In this document: piece after piece, positions 36,508 through 47,239 of the stretch
Layout of the letters: every line of letters begins with the position of its first letter
Position numbering within the stretch: the stretch's first letter is position 1
From: Heliocidaris erythrogramma
Lineage: Eukaryota; Echinodermata; Echinoidea; Camarodonta; Echinometridae
DNA length: 64,000 nt
Direction: 5' to 3'
NCBI GenBank assembly: GCA_025617745.1
Contig: CM046863.1
Location: forward strand, 10,714,935-10,778,934
Notes under the pieces: model-generated
Told to the model about the DNA's origin: nothing
The model's input: only the letters and a program-made list of their open reading frames with translations
Database searches by the model: none
Translations under genes and position numbers: made by a program

Positions 36508-36796
36508 TAATATAATGTGAGAAATCAGTTGAATGGAATGAGGGAGTGCAATAAATTAACTGCGAAGGGGTTGCAGGGGCTGCCTGTCGGTGTTGTACCT
36601 GGTGTAGCCGACTACCACTCACCCGCCTCCGTCGTCTATTGGTTAAGGCGCTTGGTGAACAATGCCAAAGAACCGGGTTCAACTCCCGGCGGAGACAGTT
36701 TTGCAGTCAGTTTTTTTGAAGTCAGTAAGGAGGAACAATGAATTTAGCTATACGCAAATTATTTCTCTCACTATATTCAATTGATTTCTCACATTA
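36508..36796. repeat. Inverted ends enclosing the second tRNA-like copy
   Basis: ATAATGTGAGAAATCAGTTG near 36512 and its near-complement (one mismatch) at about 36773-36795 flank the degenerate tRNA copy. The sequence between also resembles the stretch around the first tRNA, suggesting a tandem unit of about 300 bp. Confidence 0.55.
36625..36696 (+). pseudogene. Degenerate tandem copy of the tRNA-like gene
   Basis: Matches 36327-36397 along its length, with similar leader sequence (CTGGTGT...CCG...ACCC). The acceptor stem has a mismatch. The anticodon loop reads GAACAAT, lacking the universal T at position 33, and a terminator of only four T follows. Probably non-functional. Confidence 0.65.
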
Positions 36797-37137
36797 TGTA
36801 AATTTCCCTAAGAGAGTTCCCGATGCCCGATGTATTAGAACAAATTTCTCACACATTAATGAAAATGAGGATTGTTTTCTGTGAAGGAACACTGGCGTTC
36901 GCTGAACGTGCACGCATGAAAACTGCCCGCGGAGAACTCAACCCGAGTTGAGTTCCGCGCGTCGATCGTTTGTGCTGTCCTTTATTTCTTTAAACTCCTT
37001 AACCGTTAACCTGTATATTGCCGGGTAAAGTTAATTTATTATAAAATCTTATGCTACAGTCACACACGGCTGGGTCACAAAACGGATTTGATCCGGGTGA
37101 AAATGAGCCGGATTAGTCCCGGAATGGAGGGTAATTT
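36797..37137. other. Intergenic DNA with a partial palindromic-element end
   Basis: Near 37050 TATGCTACAGTCACACACGG repeats the terminus of the element that begins at 37138, so a partial second copy lies here. 36900-36965 has complementary CGCG-rich motifs (GAGTTGAGTTCC and GGAGAACTCAAC). No gene. Confidence 0.45.
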
Positions 37138-37570
37138 ATGCTACAGTCACACACGGCCGGATTTCGAACCGGGTCCATAAGGAATTAAAATCGTATCAAC
37201 CCGGTTTGACCCATATTGACCCATATCGAACTGTATAAAAATCCGCTTTAAATCCTTAAGTGAATCCTTTTCGACCCCTATCGATCCGTGTCAACCCGGT
37301 ATACGGCAAGGGTCGATACGGTTTTACGCTGCGGGTTGCAGCGGGTCGAACCGGGTCAATTCGGTTATAAATACGGAATTGAAATCCGTGAGAAAATTTT
37401 GAACATGACCAAAAAATTTTCACCGCCGTATCGTAGCCCCCGGAATCCATCAGGAATCGACACGGGTTACGATGCGGGTCAATGCGGGTCTCTACGGCTC
37501 CAACTGGGTCGATACGGTTTTAATTCCTTATGGACCCGGTTCGAAATCCGGCTGTGTGTGACCGTAGCAT
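37138..37570. mobile_element. Palindromic element with ATGCTACRGTCACACAC ends
   Basis: Left and right arms are inverted copies over about 60 bp or more (GCCGGATTTCGAACCGGGTC then CATAAGGAATTAAAA in both). The interior carries many GGGTCRATRCGG-type repeats in both orientations. About 433 bp, non-coding. Confidence 0.8.
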
Positions 37571-38055
37571 TAGAAAGGGGTGAACAAATATTATCTATAT
37601 AATAAGATTAAAAGTAGCGGAACTGAAAAGTCAGTTTAAGCATAGATAACTATGGGCCGCAGAATCGGGGGGGGGGGGGGGGGCTTCGAGGCTACAGCCC
37701 ACTCCCCCTTTGAGTAGATGTATATATATACCCTTATATTCTACGAAAGGGCGAATCGTAACAATGCGGTTTATTCTGTCACAAATTAATTCGAATTTAA
37801 GGCTGAGTCAGAGCCTGCGGAAAGGCGAATTGGAACAATAGGCCTATACAAAAGAAAATTCGCCTTATAGACGGATCTAAAGATTATATATATATATATA
37901 ATATATGTTTGTCAAAATATACAGTTGTATTTTGATAGAGAAATTATAATTATAATTATAAGTATACACAAATTTACAATTTACAATTTACAAGAGGCGT
38001 CATCCCTCCATTCTTTCAAAAAACATTCTGTGATAATTATAACAATACGAAATGG
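37571..38055. other. Intergenic DNA with G-run and TA repeats
   Basis: G-run at 37668-37682, (TA)n near 37885-37905 and (TTTACAA)n near 37972-37992. The GGCTACAGCCCACTCCCC stretch near 37690 resembles the end of the module at 38490-38530. Confidence 0.45.
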
Positions 38056-38600
38056 AGCGGAGCTAGAGGTCGGATTGAGCATAAAGGTATAGAATTAGAA
38101 ATGGAGAGTAACTAACGGGGCCGCCGAATGAGCGGAATTAGAAGTCGGGAGGAAAAGAAGGCATGAAGAAGGTGAAATGCCAGAGTGGCACTCCCTATAT
38201 TCCCAAACGGGCACTTATCAGCAAGGGAAAGGGCAACAATGGAAAGAAAGTTGGTGGGAGGGGGAGGGGGCACATGTGTTAATAGGCAGTCCTCAGATTT
38301 CAAAACAACTCCAGAGGGAAAGGGCACTGAATGAAAAGCTCCGGGGGGCACTTATGAAATTTGAAAAGGGCACTTATCAAGAGAGGAAAGGGACACAGAG
38401 CCGCTTACATAAAAGAAGAGGTGGAAATTTTACAACTAAAAAGGGGCACTTCATGGGCCGTGGAACGGGGGGGGGGGGGATGCCAGGGGTATAAAGCCAC
38501 CCCACCCACTTTTTGAGTAGATATATCTTGCCAATAATATAGTGTATTTTTTATACAGAAACCACTTTTTAATGATAATATTATATGGGACTTCGTACAG
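38056..38600 (+). repeat. GGCACTTATCA-rich repeat module, copy A
   Basis: Starts AGCGGAGCTAGAGGTCGG and contains GGGCACTTATCA/GGGAAAGGGC motifs, a G-run near 38465-38479 and a TATAAAGCCACCCCACCCAC end. Almost the same as 59233-59730. A related 75-80 bp unit in inverted form is repeated at 56645-56820. No protein is recognised. Confidence 0.75.
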
Positions 38601-39055
38601 GATTTTTGTTTTGTACCTCATGGGGTCTGAGGTTTCAGGCCTTAGGTCTTAGGTCTTAGGTCTTTGTTTTGTACACACCCGGATTTAATTGTCATTTAAT
38701 ATTGATGGGTGATACACACTGGTATATTGTCCCCTATAGCTATGAGCCTGCTCTTATCAGTGTACGTCAGCTACGGCCAGGATTATGTTCTGCAGGACTA
38801 AATCTCTAGCTGCCCAATACCCGCCTGAAAGCATACGGGGATAGGGCCTTTTCTTCAGTGGCTCCACGCCTATGGAACTCTCTATCAATCCAACCTCGTA
38901 ACTATACCAACCTTGATACCTTTAAATCAGAACTTAAAACCTATCTTTTCCAGCAACTGTGTGAATGATTTGTAACATATTGAGGGAGCTGGGCGCCTTT
39001 GAATGTTTCTGCAGATATATGGCGCTATATAAATGCTGTTCATCATCATCATCAT
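38601..39055 (+). mobile_element. CR1-like LINE 3' end with (ATC)n tail, copy A
   Basis: 38849-38967 encodes DRAFSSVAPRLWNSL and SELKTYLFQQLCE before a stop, the ORF2 C-terminus of CR1-type LINEs. It is followed by GCGCTATATAAATGCTG and (ATC)n at 39041-39056. Upstream 38601-38760 holds GTCTTAG repeats. The copy at 60290-60625 lacks about 120 bp of this coding end. Confidence 0.7.
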
Positions 39056-40377
39056 ATTGTAAAGCAACCATTAATTAGAATTGGCAGACCAAGAAGTATT
39101 ATCAAATTGATATTATTTATTCCATACATCAAATAAATACTACAGAATGCACTCGAATTTTGAACGGTTCATCAGCTTTTAATATAGATCACATGGTTAC
39201 TAATTCTATTGATAAAATTAATTCTTGGGGGTGTCATTCACAATGGCCTAAGTGATCACTCAATGAGTTTCATAGTATTGAAATCCAATTGTGTTAATAA
39301 TACGAATGAAAAATATGTTACTTTTAGAAAGTGTACAAATATAGATATTGAACGTTTTAAGTCCAATAAAAAAAATCAACCTTTGCGTGAAATTAGGATA
39401 TTTAAAGAAATCGATGAAGCAGCGAATAAATGGAAAGAACTTTTGCTAAATGTTGTATATAAATTTATGCCTTATAAAACTAAAAGAATAAGTAACAAAC
39501 AATCCCCCAGGTTGAATGAATCATTTTTTGAATTAATGAAGGATAGAGATAAACTGAAACAGAAATCTATTTCGGAAAAAAAGATGAATCTGGAAAGAAT
39601 ATGGACCCTTCAGGAATAAAGCTACATCAGGAAATCGAAAAGAAATGAAGAGCTGACATGCAAAATGGACTAAATCCATTTTTATCATTTGGCAGTTTTT
39701 TGCATGCCTAAATAGACATTTACCATGTGAATCAAAATTATCTATAGTCCAACTCCCAAAAGTTTCAAGAAGTTTATTAAAAATTGACATGAAATTCATG
39801 TTTTCATTCAAAAGGGCCTAAATCCAAATCACTTTTCATGCAAAAGGGTCTATATCCATTTTATAGATCCTGTATCCTGATTGGCTAAAGCCAAACCATC
39901 ACTGTCCTAACTGACCAATCAGAAATCCCAAACACAAACCAGCTAGGCATAGTATTCTGCGTGTGTGTGTGAGAGAATCTGTTCAGCTTTCTGCGATACG
40001 TGCACGAAATTATTGCTTTCATGAGGATTTTGATTACTTCATGGAATTCTACTGTGATTGAGCTTGCAGATATAACAAACTATCCCAGAAAAAGAAAGAA
40101 AAATGAAATGGAATGGCACAGAAACCAAGCAAAATTCCGGAGAAATAGCAGCGTAGATGAGTTGGCTTTTTTCATAATGCAGATTGTAGTCCCATGTGTG
40201 TACTTTCATGTTTGTAATCCATACATAGTGTACTCTGTCACTGACAACGAATCAGTTTGGGTCTGTCATTGTAAAATAATTTCAACATATTATTTATTCA
40301 GTATCATAATTGATAGGATTGAAGTAAATTGAATATATCATAATCATAATCATAAAGAAACGTGAAGAAATTACAAT

Positions 40378-40450
40378 GCCCCGACCGGGATTCGAACCCG
40401 GGACCCTGGATTACATGACCAGTGCTCTACCAACTGAGCTAGGATGTACC
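40378..40450 (-). pseudogene. tRNA-Thr-like sequence, likely a SINE head
   Basis: On the - strand: TAGCTCAGTTGGTAGAGCAC, anticodon arm CTGGT-CATGTAA-TCCAG (TGT, Thr type, with A instead of T at position 33) and T arm CCGGG-TTCGAAT-CCCGG. The acceptor strands do not pair, so it is not a working tRNA. An (ATGATT)-like tail follows on the - strand (to about 40335), as in tRNA-derived SINEs. Confidence 0.6.
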
Positions 40451-40509
40451 CCCTACGCTCGATGGAAAGAGAGGGGCTATAAGTGAGATTGTTACTTTGC
40501 TTCGATGGG

Positions 40510-40887
40510 AGCCCGGATGCTAATTTTCTTCCCACGAACTTTTTGTCACTGTCCTCCCTGGCGCATGCGCACCTGATCCTTTCCGATCTAAATCAATTTC
40601 GCAATCATAAGGTTTATTCCGTAAGCGATATAATGACGGTTGCTTGCAGCGTCTTGCTGTGGCGAGATGCGTTAGCCCTCGGACATTTAACCTGAGGTCT
40701 GTGGGATTCGACTCTCAGTTTGGACATTACAAAAATAACGTTTTGTATTTTTATTATTACTAAAAGTAGGATGAAAGTTTGAAACCCCATCCAACTCCAA
40801 GAATTGTAGGGCTATTTCAAATTTGCGCATGCGTCAAGCACGATAGTGACAAAATGTTTGTGGGGAAAAAAAGTTCGCAGCCCGGAT
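40510..40887. mobile_element. 360-bp MITE with 9-bp target duplication, copy A
   Basis: The element is 40519-40878. It is flanked by AGCCCGGAT at 40510-40518 and 40879-40887. Both ends carry inverted repeats of about 60 bp: GCTAATTTTCTTCCCACGAA ... CGCATGCGCA at the left and GCGAACTTTTTTTCCCCACA ... CGCATGCGCA reading in from the right. 9-bp duplications are typical of Mutator-like elements (family knowledge). Two further copies are at 53524-53860 and 60944-61303. Confidence 0.85.
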
Positions 40888-40908
40888 AGCTCAGTTGGTA
40901 GAGCATTG
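40879..40908 (+). pseudogene. 5' half of a tRNA-Lys-like sequence
   Basis: GCCCGGATAGCTCAGTTGGT and AGAGCAT match the 5' half of animal tRNA-Lys(TTT); the 3' half is absent. The MITE at 40519-40878 inserted at its first bases. It is probably part of a tRNA-derived SINE or a recombined tRNA piece. Confidence 0.55.
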
Positions 40909-41409
40909 TAATTTTCTTACATTTCTTTGTGATATATTATTTATTCTTTGGAATTCTTAATCTATATGTTATGACAGTTTTATAATATTTTATAGAAATT
41001 ATTTTTCATAAAGTTCCAAGTTGTTGCTATATTGGGCAGAGGTTTCAACAGTCCAATAAACCATTTTAACAGATAGACTGACAATAGGAAGGGTAGGGGA
41101 TAAGAGAGGTAGTTTCATGTTCATGATAAACGTTGTGTACAGGTATTACTCCTCAGGATTTTTCATGCAAAAGGGACTAAATAAAAAAAAATAATAATAT
41201 AGGAAATTATATAAAATTCAAGACATCTGCAAGATTTGTTTAATTGTCATTGATGACTCTTAACATAGTAGAAGAACTTCTTGAATGGAAACATAGAATT
41301 GCGTGAAATAGAAATAAAAACATTGATTTACGAAGAATTAGCTCATAGATTTAGTCCCTTTTGCATGTAAACTCTTCAAATACTATTCTGATAAATTATG
41401 TGAAAGTCA

Positions 41410-43362
41410 AGGCAGAAAGGCTGGTCTCGAATGGGTGGGTTGCGGGAGCGGGATGGGAGCGGGATGGGAGCGGGAACGGGCACACCCTTTCGAGACAAGC
41501 CCCCCCCCCCCCGGTTTTCTCGAATGGACGCGTTCCAAGCGAGAAGTTCAATGAACGCGCCACTTCGAGACAACCGGGGGGGGACTTTCCTCGAATGAGT
41601 GTGTTGAGTAGACTTTTGTAACAGACGTTTTAGAAATTTTTGATAAATGCACTCTTGCTGTTTTTTTCGTTTTTCTTTTGTCTAAGATGTAGAAAATATA
41701 ATAAAACAGTATCTAAAAAAAGCTTTTTACAAGGAAATCATTATTTGTGCAAAAAAAATAGGAGAATTGAATAATTATGCATAAATAATGCATAAATTAT
41801 GCATAAATAATAGTTTCGGGGACGAAAGGGCACACACATACATACATACACCCTCAAACTGTTTCTGAATAAAACATGGACAAATTTTTCCCATTGTTTT
41901 TTTCTGTCGTTGTAATTGTACTCAACAGGACATTCACAGACACCATACAAAATACATTAGCAAATATCTTGTTAGTCTTTGTTTTTGGTTAGAATCAAAT
42001 GAATGTATGAGGTTGCATGAATTCATAATGGAATGTTCATTTAAAATTCAAAAGTCTGGTCGGGCAGACAGTCCAGAATAGAATTTTAATTCACTGCGGC
42101 GTATTTTTTTTACGGGGGGGGGGGCACAAGATGGCCATGCCCCACCCCTTATTGGTGGGTGAGTAAGAAAATAGGAAGATGAGTGAGGAAGATGAAAATA
42201 GATTCCCTGGAAAATGTAAATAGGGGTCAATAAGTCCCCGGACTGTGAACCACGAGGTCCGGGGTTCGAATCCCACCGCAGCACTAGCGTCCTTTGGCAA
42301 GACGTTAATCTACATTTGCCACTCTCCACCCAGGTGTTAAATGGGTACCCGGTAGGATGGCGAAAGGCAATGTCCTTTGCTTAGCATGTGTGCGCTTAAC
42401 AGGCGACTGGCTGGAATGCTCCCCAGGGAGTGGAGAATGTGCATACACTGTGTGCGGGCGTGCCAGAATCCAATGACCGGGGTAATAATATATATCTATA
42501 GCGCTTTCAGCCAGTACTTGGGAAAGGCGCTTTATAAATGCCAGGTATTATTATTATTAATTTTCGCAAACTCTGGTGGTTTCCTCCCCGGGGATAGGAG
42601 GGGGGGGGGGGGGGTTAATTTCCTAAATTGCCTGGATGGGGGGTCAAATATCTCAGAAAATTCCTCGGGATAGGGGGGTAAAACAAATTCCAACTTCTCC
42701 GGGATAGGGGGTCACTTTTGAAAAGGAGGTACGAGCATAGGCCTACCCCTTGTTGGGGGCCGGGTACAAACGACCTTTTGATATGCGTTTTGGCTTTTGA
42801 TAGTGGGTATTGATAGAATGATTAAAAGGTGTTTCTAACTTTGGAAAGATGATAAACACACCTTGGCTTATGTCAGCACATGTTTGTAACACAATTTCAC
42901 AATATTTAACAGGTCACGCCAAAAAAAAAAAAAAATAAATAAATAAAAAATCCTAGCTATGCCACTTGCCCTTTCGTCCCGGTGTTTTTTAATGCATAAA
43001 TATTCAATTCTCCTATTTATTTTGCACAAATAATGATTTCCTTGTCAAAAGCTTTTTTTAGATACTGTTTTATTATATTTTCTACATCTTAGACAAAAGA
43101 AAAACGAAAAAAAAAAACACAGCAAGAGTACATTTATCAAAAATTTCTAAAACGTCTGTTACAAAAGTCTACTCAACACACCCATTCGAGGAAAGTCCCC
43201 CCCCCCCCCGTTTGTCTCGAAGTGGCGCGTTCATTGAACTTCTCGCTGAGAACGCGTCCATTCGAGATAAGGGGGGGGGGTGGGTTGTCTCGAAAGGGTG
43301 CGCCCGTTCCCGCTCCCATCCCGCTCCCGCAACCCACCCATTCGAGACAAGCCAGGCAGAAA
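41410..43362. mobile_element. Long-TIR DNA transposon with 9-bp target duplication, copy A
   Basis: The element is 41419-43353 (1935 bp including a SINE). It is flanked by AGGCAGAAA at 41410-41418 and 43354-43362. TIRs of about 380 bp start GGCTKGTCTCGAATGGGTGG and include GGGAGCGGGATGGGAGCGGG, TTGTGCAAA and ATTGAATAATTATGCAT. Homopolymer C/G runs vary between arms. No transposase is visible in the interior (41800-42960), so it is non-autonomous. Long TIRs with 9-bp duplications suggest the Mutator-like superfamily. It sits inside LINE ORF2. Confidence 0.85.
42231..42560 (+). mobile_element. tRNA-derived SINE, 5'-truncated
   Basis: Begins in the tRNA-like part with B box GGTTCGAATCC at 42263-42273, has a unique body, and ends with GGCGCTTTATAAATGCCAGG and (TTA)n, a tail shared with CR1/L2-type LINEs that would mobilise it. 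The matching site in copy B (about 62624) is empty, so the borders are exact to a few bases. No A box is present and no clear target duplication is seen. Confidence 0.85.
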
Positions 43363-44581
43363 TCAATTTTGGAAGGTTTTAATATCACTTACTACAAGTG
43401 AAAGCCCTTCATCGACTATACCTATTTCATCTTATGACACTCAACGTGTTGCTAATAAATGTAATTTTCATTTTGCAAACTTAGCGAAAGATTTGGTCAC
43501 TGACTTGAGTGAAAGTGTAAATTATTATGTTAATACTTCTGATGCTAATAACTTGTTAAGTTTGTATAGAGTAAAGGAGGAAGATGTGTTTTGTTTTGTT
43601 TTTGACGTTGATGGTATTTTTAAAAACATGTGCAAACGAATTAATTGGATGTATAACACAATAAGTCGATCCTAGACGGAAAAGTACCAGCCTCATGGAA
43701 GATAGCTAAAATAATTCCTTTATATGAAAAAGGTGACAAATCAAATACTGATACCTATAGACCAATTTCCCTTCTTCCATGTATCTCAAAAGTCCTTGAA
43801 AAATTGTCCCAAATCAGCTAAACAAGTTCATTGACATAAACAAATTATTAATTCCAGAGCAATCCGGATTTAGAGCAAAGCACTCAACCACAACAACATG
43901 ACGACTAGCTCCAAGCCATGGATAATGGGCAATACACCGGGCGATAAAGATAGATTTAAAAAACCTTTCGATATGGTTAACCACGAGCTATATACTTTTA
44001 TCTAAACTGTCACGGTTGAGTATAGTTGGAAAATCTCTAGACTGGTTTCCAAGTTACTTATCAAAAAAGAAAAATTACAACTTTTATTAATTTATGATTT
44101 AGCTTCTTTATTTGACAAATGTTCATTTTCACTTATATGCAGATGATACCGTTTTATATTTTTCTGATAAAGATCCGAAAGTCGTCGAAACAGTTTTAAA
44201 TGACGAATTTGCCATAGTAATCCAGTAGATGAAAAAATAAATTGAAATTAGATTGTACAAAAACTGTAGGTATGTCATTTGGAACGTGACAGATGTTAGC
44301 AAGGCACAGTGATTTCGATTTTTAAATTCATAATAACAAAAAATAAAACGTAGTCACTGTGAAATATCTTGGTTTATATTGATAAAGAGCTTAAATGGAA
44401 TAACCAAGTTGAATAAAATGAGCAAAATAGGCAAAATGTTAATGTTAATGAATCTATTTTAAAATTGTATATTCTTCTATCATTCTTCGCCATTTTGACT
44501 ACGCAGATAAAATTTGGCAGTTTTACAAAACTTCACAACAAAGCAAATCATATTAAAGATAAAAGGTCTGTGAAGTTGTTT

Positions 44582-44645
44582 TGATATTCGTTATTCGATA
44601 TTCGATATTCATGTGATATTCATTTGATATTCATTTGATATTCAA
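44582..44645 (+). repeat. ATTCGATATTC short tandem repeat
   Basis: About six units of GATATTCATTT/GATATTCG lie between the LINE and the 144-bp satellite. Confidence 0.85.
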
Positions 44646-44660
44646 AATTGCCTAAAGTCG

Positions 44661-45173
44661 GCGCCCACGGTCCCCGATCTAATGCCATGATGACCTTGAC
44701 CTTGACCCCTCAAGGTCACGGTCAAAAATGGCGCCAAAAATGAATACTAGCTTTTTGACGAACTGAAAGTGGCCCAAAATCATTTTTTTTTTCACCCCTG
44801 CCTGGCGCCCACGGTCCCCGATCTAATGCCATGATAACCTTAACCTTGACCCCTCAAGGTCACGGTCAAAAATGGCGCCAAAAATGAATACTAGCTTTTT
44901 GACGAACTGAAAGTGGCCCAAAATCCAAATTTTTTTCACCCCTGCCTGGCGCCCACAGTCCCCGATCCAATGCCATGATGACCTTGACCTTGACACCTCA
45001 AGGTCACGGTCAAAAATGGCGCCGAAAATGAATACTAGCTTTTTTACGAACTGAAAGTGGCCCAAAATCCAAAAAATGTTCACCCCTGCCTGGCGCCCAC
45101 GGTCCCCGATCCAATGCCATGATGACCTTGACCTTGACCCCTCAAGGTCACGGTCAAAAATGGCGCCAAAAAT
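44661..45173 (+). repeat. 144-bp satellite, left block
   Basis: 3.6 units; the GCGCCCACGGTCCCCGATC anchor recurs at 44661, 44805, 44949 and 45093. Each unit carries TGACCTTGACCTTGACCCCT followed by CAAGGTCACGGTCA, and AATGGCGCC. The period equals 48 codons, so the - strand stays open by chance of length; this is not a gene. Confidence 0.92.
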
Positions 45174-47239
45174 GAATAATAGTAACTCCTGTGGGCATGA
45201 TGAGATAAGTACTTCCTTCATAAAACAGGTCATTGGTCTGATTTTGGTTCCCCTGGCACACATCTGTAATCTCTCTCTGATAACTGGAGTATTTCCTTCT
45301 TCTTTAAAGCTTCCTAAAGTTGTTCCTGTTCATAAAAAAGATAATGTTATGAATATCTGCAATTATAGACCAATTTCAATTTTGCCAACCTTTTCAAAAT
45401 TATTAGAGAGGGTTGTCTATAATAGGCTCTAGCATTCTTAGAGAAGCATGAGTTGCTCAATCCAGACCAGTATGGGTTTCGTAAATCACATTCAACTGAC
45501 CTTGCATTGCTGACATTTTATGACCGTGTGTCTCAGGCCCTTGCTGATCGTCAGCATGTGGTTGGAGTATTTATGGATTTGAGTAAGGCTTTCGACACTC
45601 TCGACCACTCAATTTTGGTGTGTAAACTGGAACATTATGGTGTACGGGGTATCGCTCTGCGATGGTTTTCTAGTTATTTATCTAACAGAAGACAATATAC
45701 ATGTCATAATTCTGTAAACTCTGATATTCTTGTTTTAAAAAGTGGTGTCCCTCAAGGTTCTATTCTAGGGCCTCTATTGTTTCTTATATATGTTAATGAT
45801 ATATGTAATGCATCTACAGCCTTGCAATATATATTATTCGCAGATGATACAAGCGTTTTCCTCTCTCACCGTGATATACACACAGTCAAGACTAGAATTA
45901 ATATTGAGCTTCCTAAGTTAACACAATGGTTTCGAAGTAACTTGTTAGCTTTAAATGTATCAAAAACAAACTATATTCATTTTAAGGGAAGGAAGATTTG
46001 CAATGAGCAACAATTAGTAGTTAGACTGGATGATGTGGAATTGGAGAGGAAGGTTTGTACTAAGTTCCTGGGTGTTCATATTAATGAGAAGCTAGACTGG
46101 GATGACCACCGGAACAGTATAATGTCTCCAATTTCTCGGAGTATTGGGATTTTATATAGAGTACGATATCTTGTGTCTGACAGAATATTATTGATGATAT
46201 ATAATACCTTGTTTTTGCCATATATTTCTTATTGTAATATTCTATGGGCAGTGTCAAAGAGTGTAACAAGTGACATTCATCTGTTACAAAAGAAAGCTTT
46301 AAGAATTTGTGCTGGGGTTGGTTATCGTGAACACACAGATCCCCTGTTTGCTAGGTTTAAATGCCTTAAAGTCGGTGAAATTAATTTTCTTCAAACCTCT
46401 TTATTTATGTATCGTTATAGTACTAATGTTTTACCTTCCTCGTTTTCTTCCATGTTCATGGAAAATAATGCTATTCACTCTTATTCGACGAGACAAGCAG
46501 CAAACTTGCACTTGTTTAATCCACGTACAGTATGGGCACATAAATCAGTGAGACATACTGGTCCAGACGTTTGGAATTCTTTACTAATTGAAACACGTAA
46601 TTTGCCTACAATTTACTCTTTTAAAATGCAGTCAAGCGCATGCTCATTGCAAACATTTTTATTTAAGATATTTGTTCTATTAGTTGGTTGTTAATTTCCC
46701 TGAACATAGCGTGTACTTAATTATATTATGATTGTATATATTCTATATATGTATACATGTATAATTTGCCATGATATGTAATTATGCGCAGTGGTATTGT
46801 TAATTAGGGCATCTTCCCACCACCCCCCCCCCTCTCTCTCTCTCTCCCTCCCCCTCTCTCTTGCTTGTCTTACGTTTTCTTCTCTCTCTCTTTTCTCTCT
46901 GTTTCTCCTTCAGTATGGATGGACTGCACCTTTTGTCATGTCTACTACATTTTCCTGCTCTAGAACGTACTGTAGAGATTTCAATCTTATTCTTTATCTG
47001 TATTTGTATCTGTATATAGTGTATTATATTTGCACTTTTTTGTTGTTGTATTTAATCTATTAATCTATGTTTACTTTTTAAGAATGTATGAAATATGTAA
47101 GATCTTAGGTATGGCAAAACTTCAAGCGTGCAGCTTATCTTGTCAAACCTCTGTGTGTTTCTATTTTCAAAGTTTGTATGTATGAAACTGATTATTGTGA
47201 AACATGCAGGAATAAAATAAAATAAATAAACAAAATAAA
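45174..47239 (+). mobile_element. CR1/Jockey-like LINE, 5'-truncated, fairly young
   Basis: Reverse-transcriptase frames: 45174-45432 (VFPSSLKLPKVVPVHKKD, YRPISILPTFSKLLERVV) and 45433-46694 (LLNPDQYGFRKSHSTDLALL, FMDLSKAFDTLDH, GVPQGSILGPLLFLIYVNDI, active site FADD near 45838-45850, KFLGVHINEKLDWDDH, and the C-terminal VRHTGPDVWNSL). Only one frameshift separates the two frames, and the long second frame is uninterrupted. The endonuclease and ORF1 are missing. The 3' UTR ends with an (AAATAAA)-type tail at 47211-47243. It interrupts the 144-bp satellite. Confidence 0.88.

Larger units (their letters stand above)
39656..41368. mobile_element. DNA transposon with ACATGCAAAA termini inside the LINE
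   Basis: Ends ACATGCAAAATGGACTAAAT and its near-complement ATTTAGTCCCTTTTGCATGT. The same motif recurs beneath the ends (about 39806, 39836 and 41165), a subterminal repeat pattern typical of transposase-binding sites. The interior has a frame at 40000-40332 with a basic stretch (RKRKKNEMEWHRNQAKFRR) but no known transposase. Removing it joins LINE text on both sides. Confidence 0.65.
39056..44560 (+). mobile_element. CR1/Jockey-like LINE hosting nested elements, copy A
   Basis: LINE pieces are 39056-39655 (end of the endonuclease domain: GLSDHSMSF, then the linker to about KRNEE), 41369-41418 plus 43363-43675 (LFKYYSDKLCESQGRNQFWK and onward), and 43676-44560 (VPASWKIAKIIPLYEKGD, YRPISLLPCISKVLEKL, YADD near 44135, VKYLGLY). 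Frames are broken in several places. The gaps are filled by inserted DNA transposons at 39656-41368 and 41419-43353. 5' and 3' ends are missing. The same LINE with the same insertions recurs at 60630-64000. Confidence 0.8.

Noticed and set aside
38177-38494. Glu/Gly-rich frame as a protein
   Set aside because: It is a translation of the GGCACTTATCA repeat module, repeated with frame-changing indels at 59300-59640.
40000-40332. 110-residue frame as a transposase
   Set aside because: Only a short basic stretch is seen; no DDE motif, zinc finger or known domain.
40378-40450. Functional tRNA-Thr gene on the - strand
   Set aside because: The acceptor strands do not pair, the base before the anticodon is A instead of T, and a SINE-like tail follows.
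44823-45263. Open - strand frame with a 48-residue internal repeat
   Set aside because: It follows the 144-bp satellite exactly; the frame is open only because the period is divisible by three.
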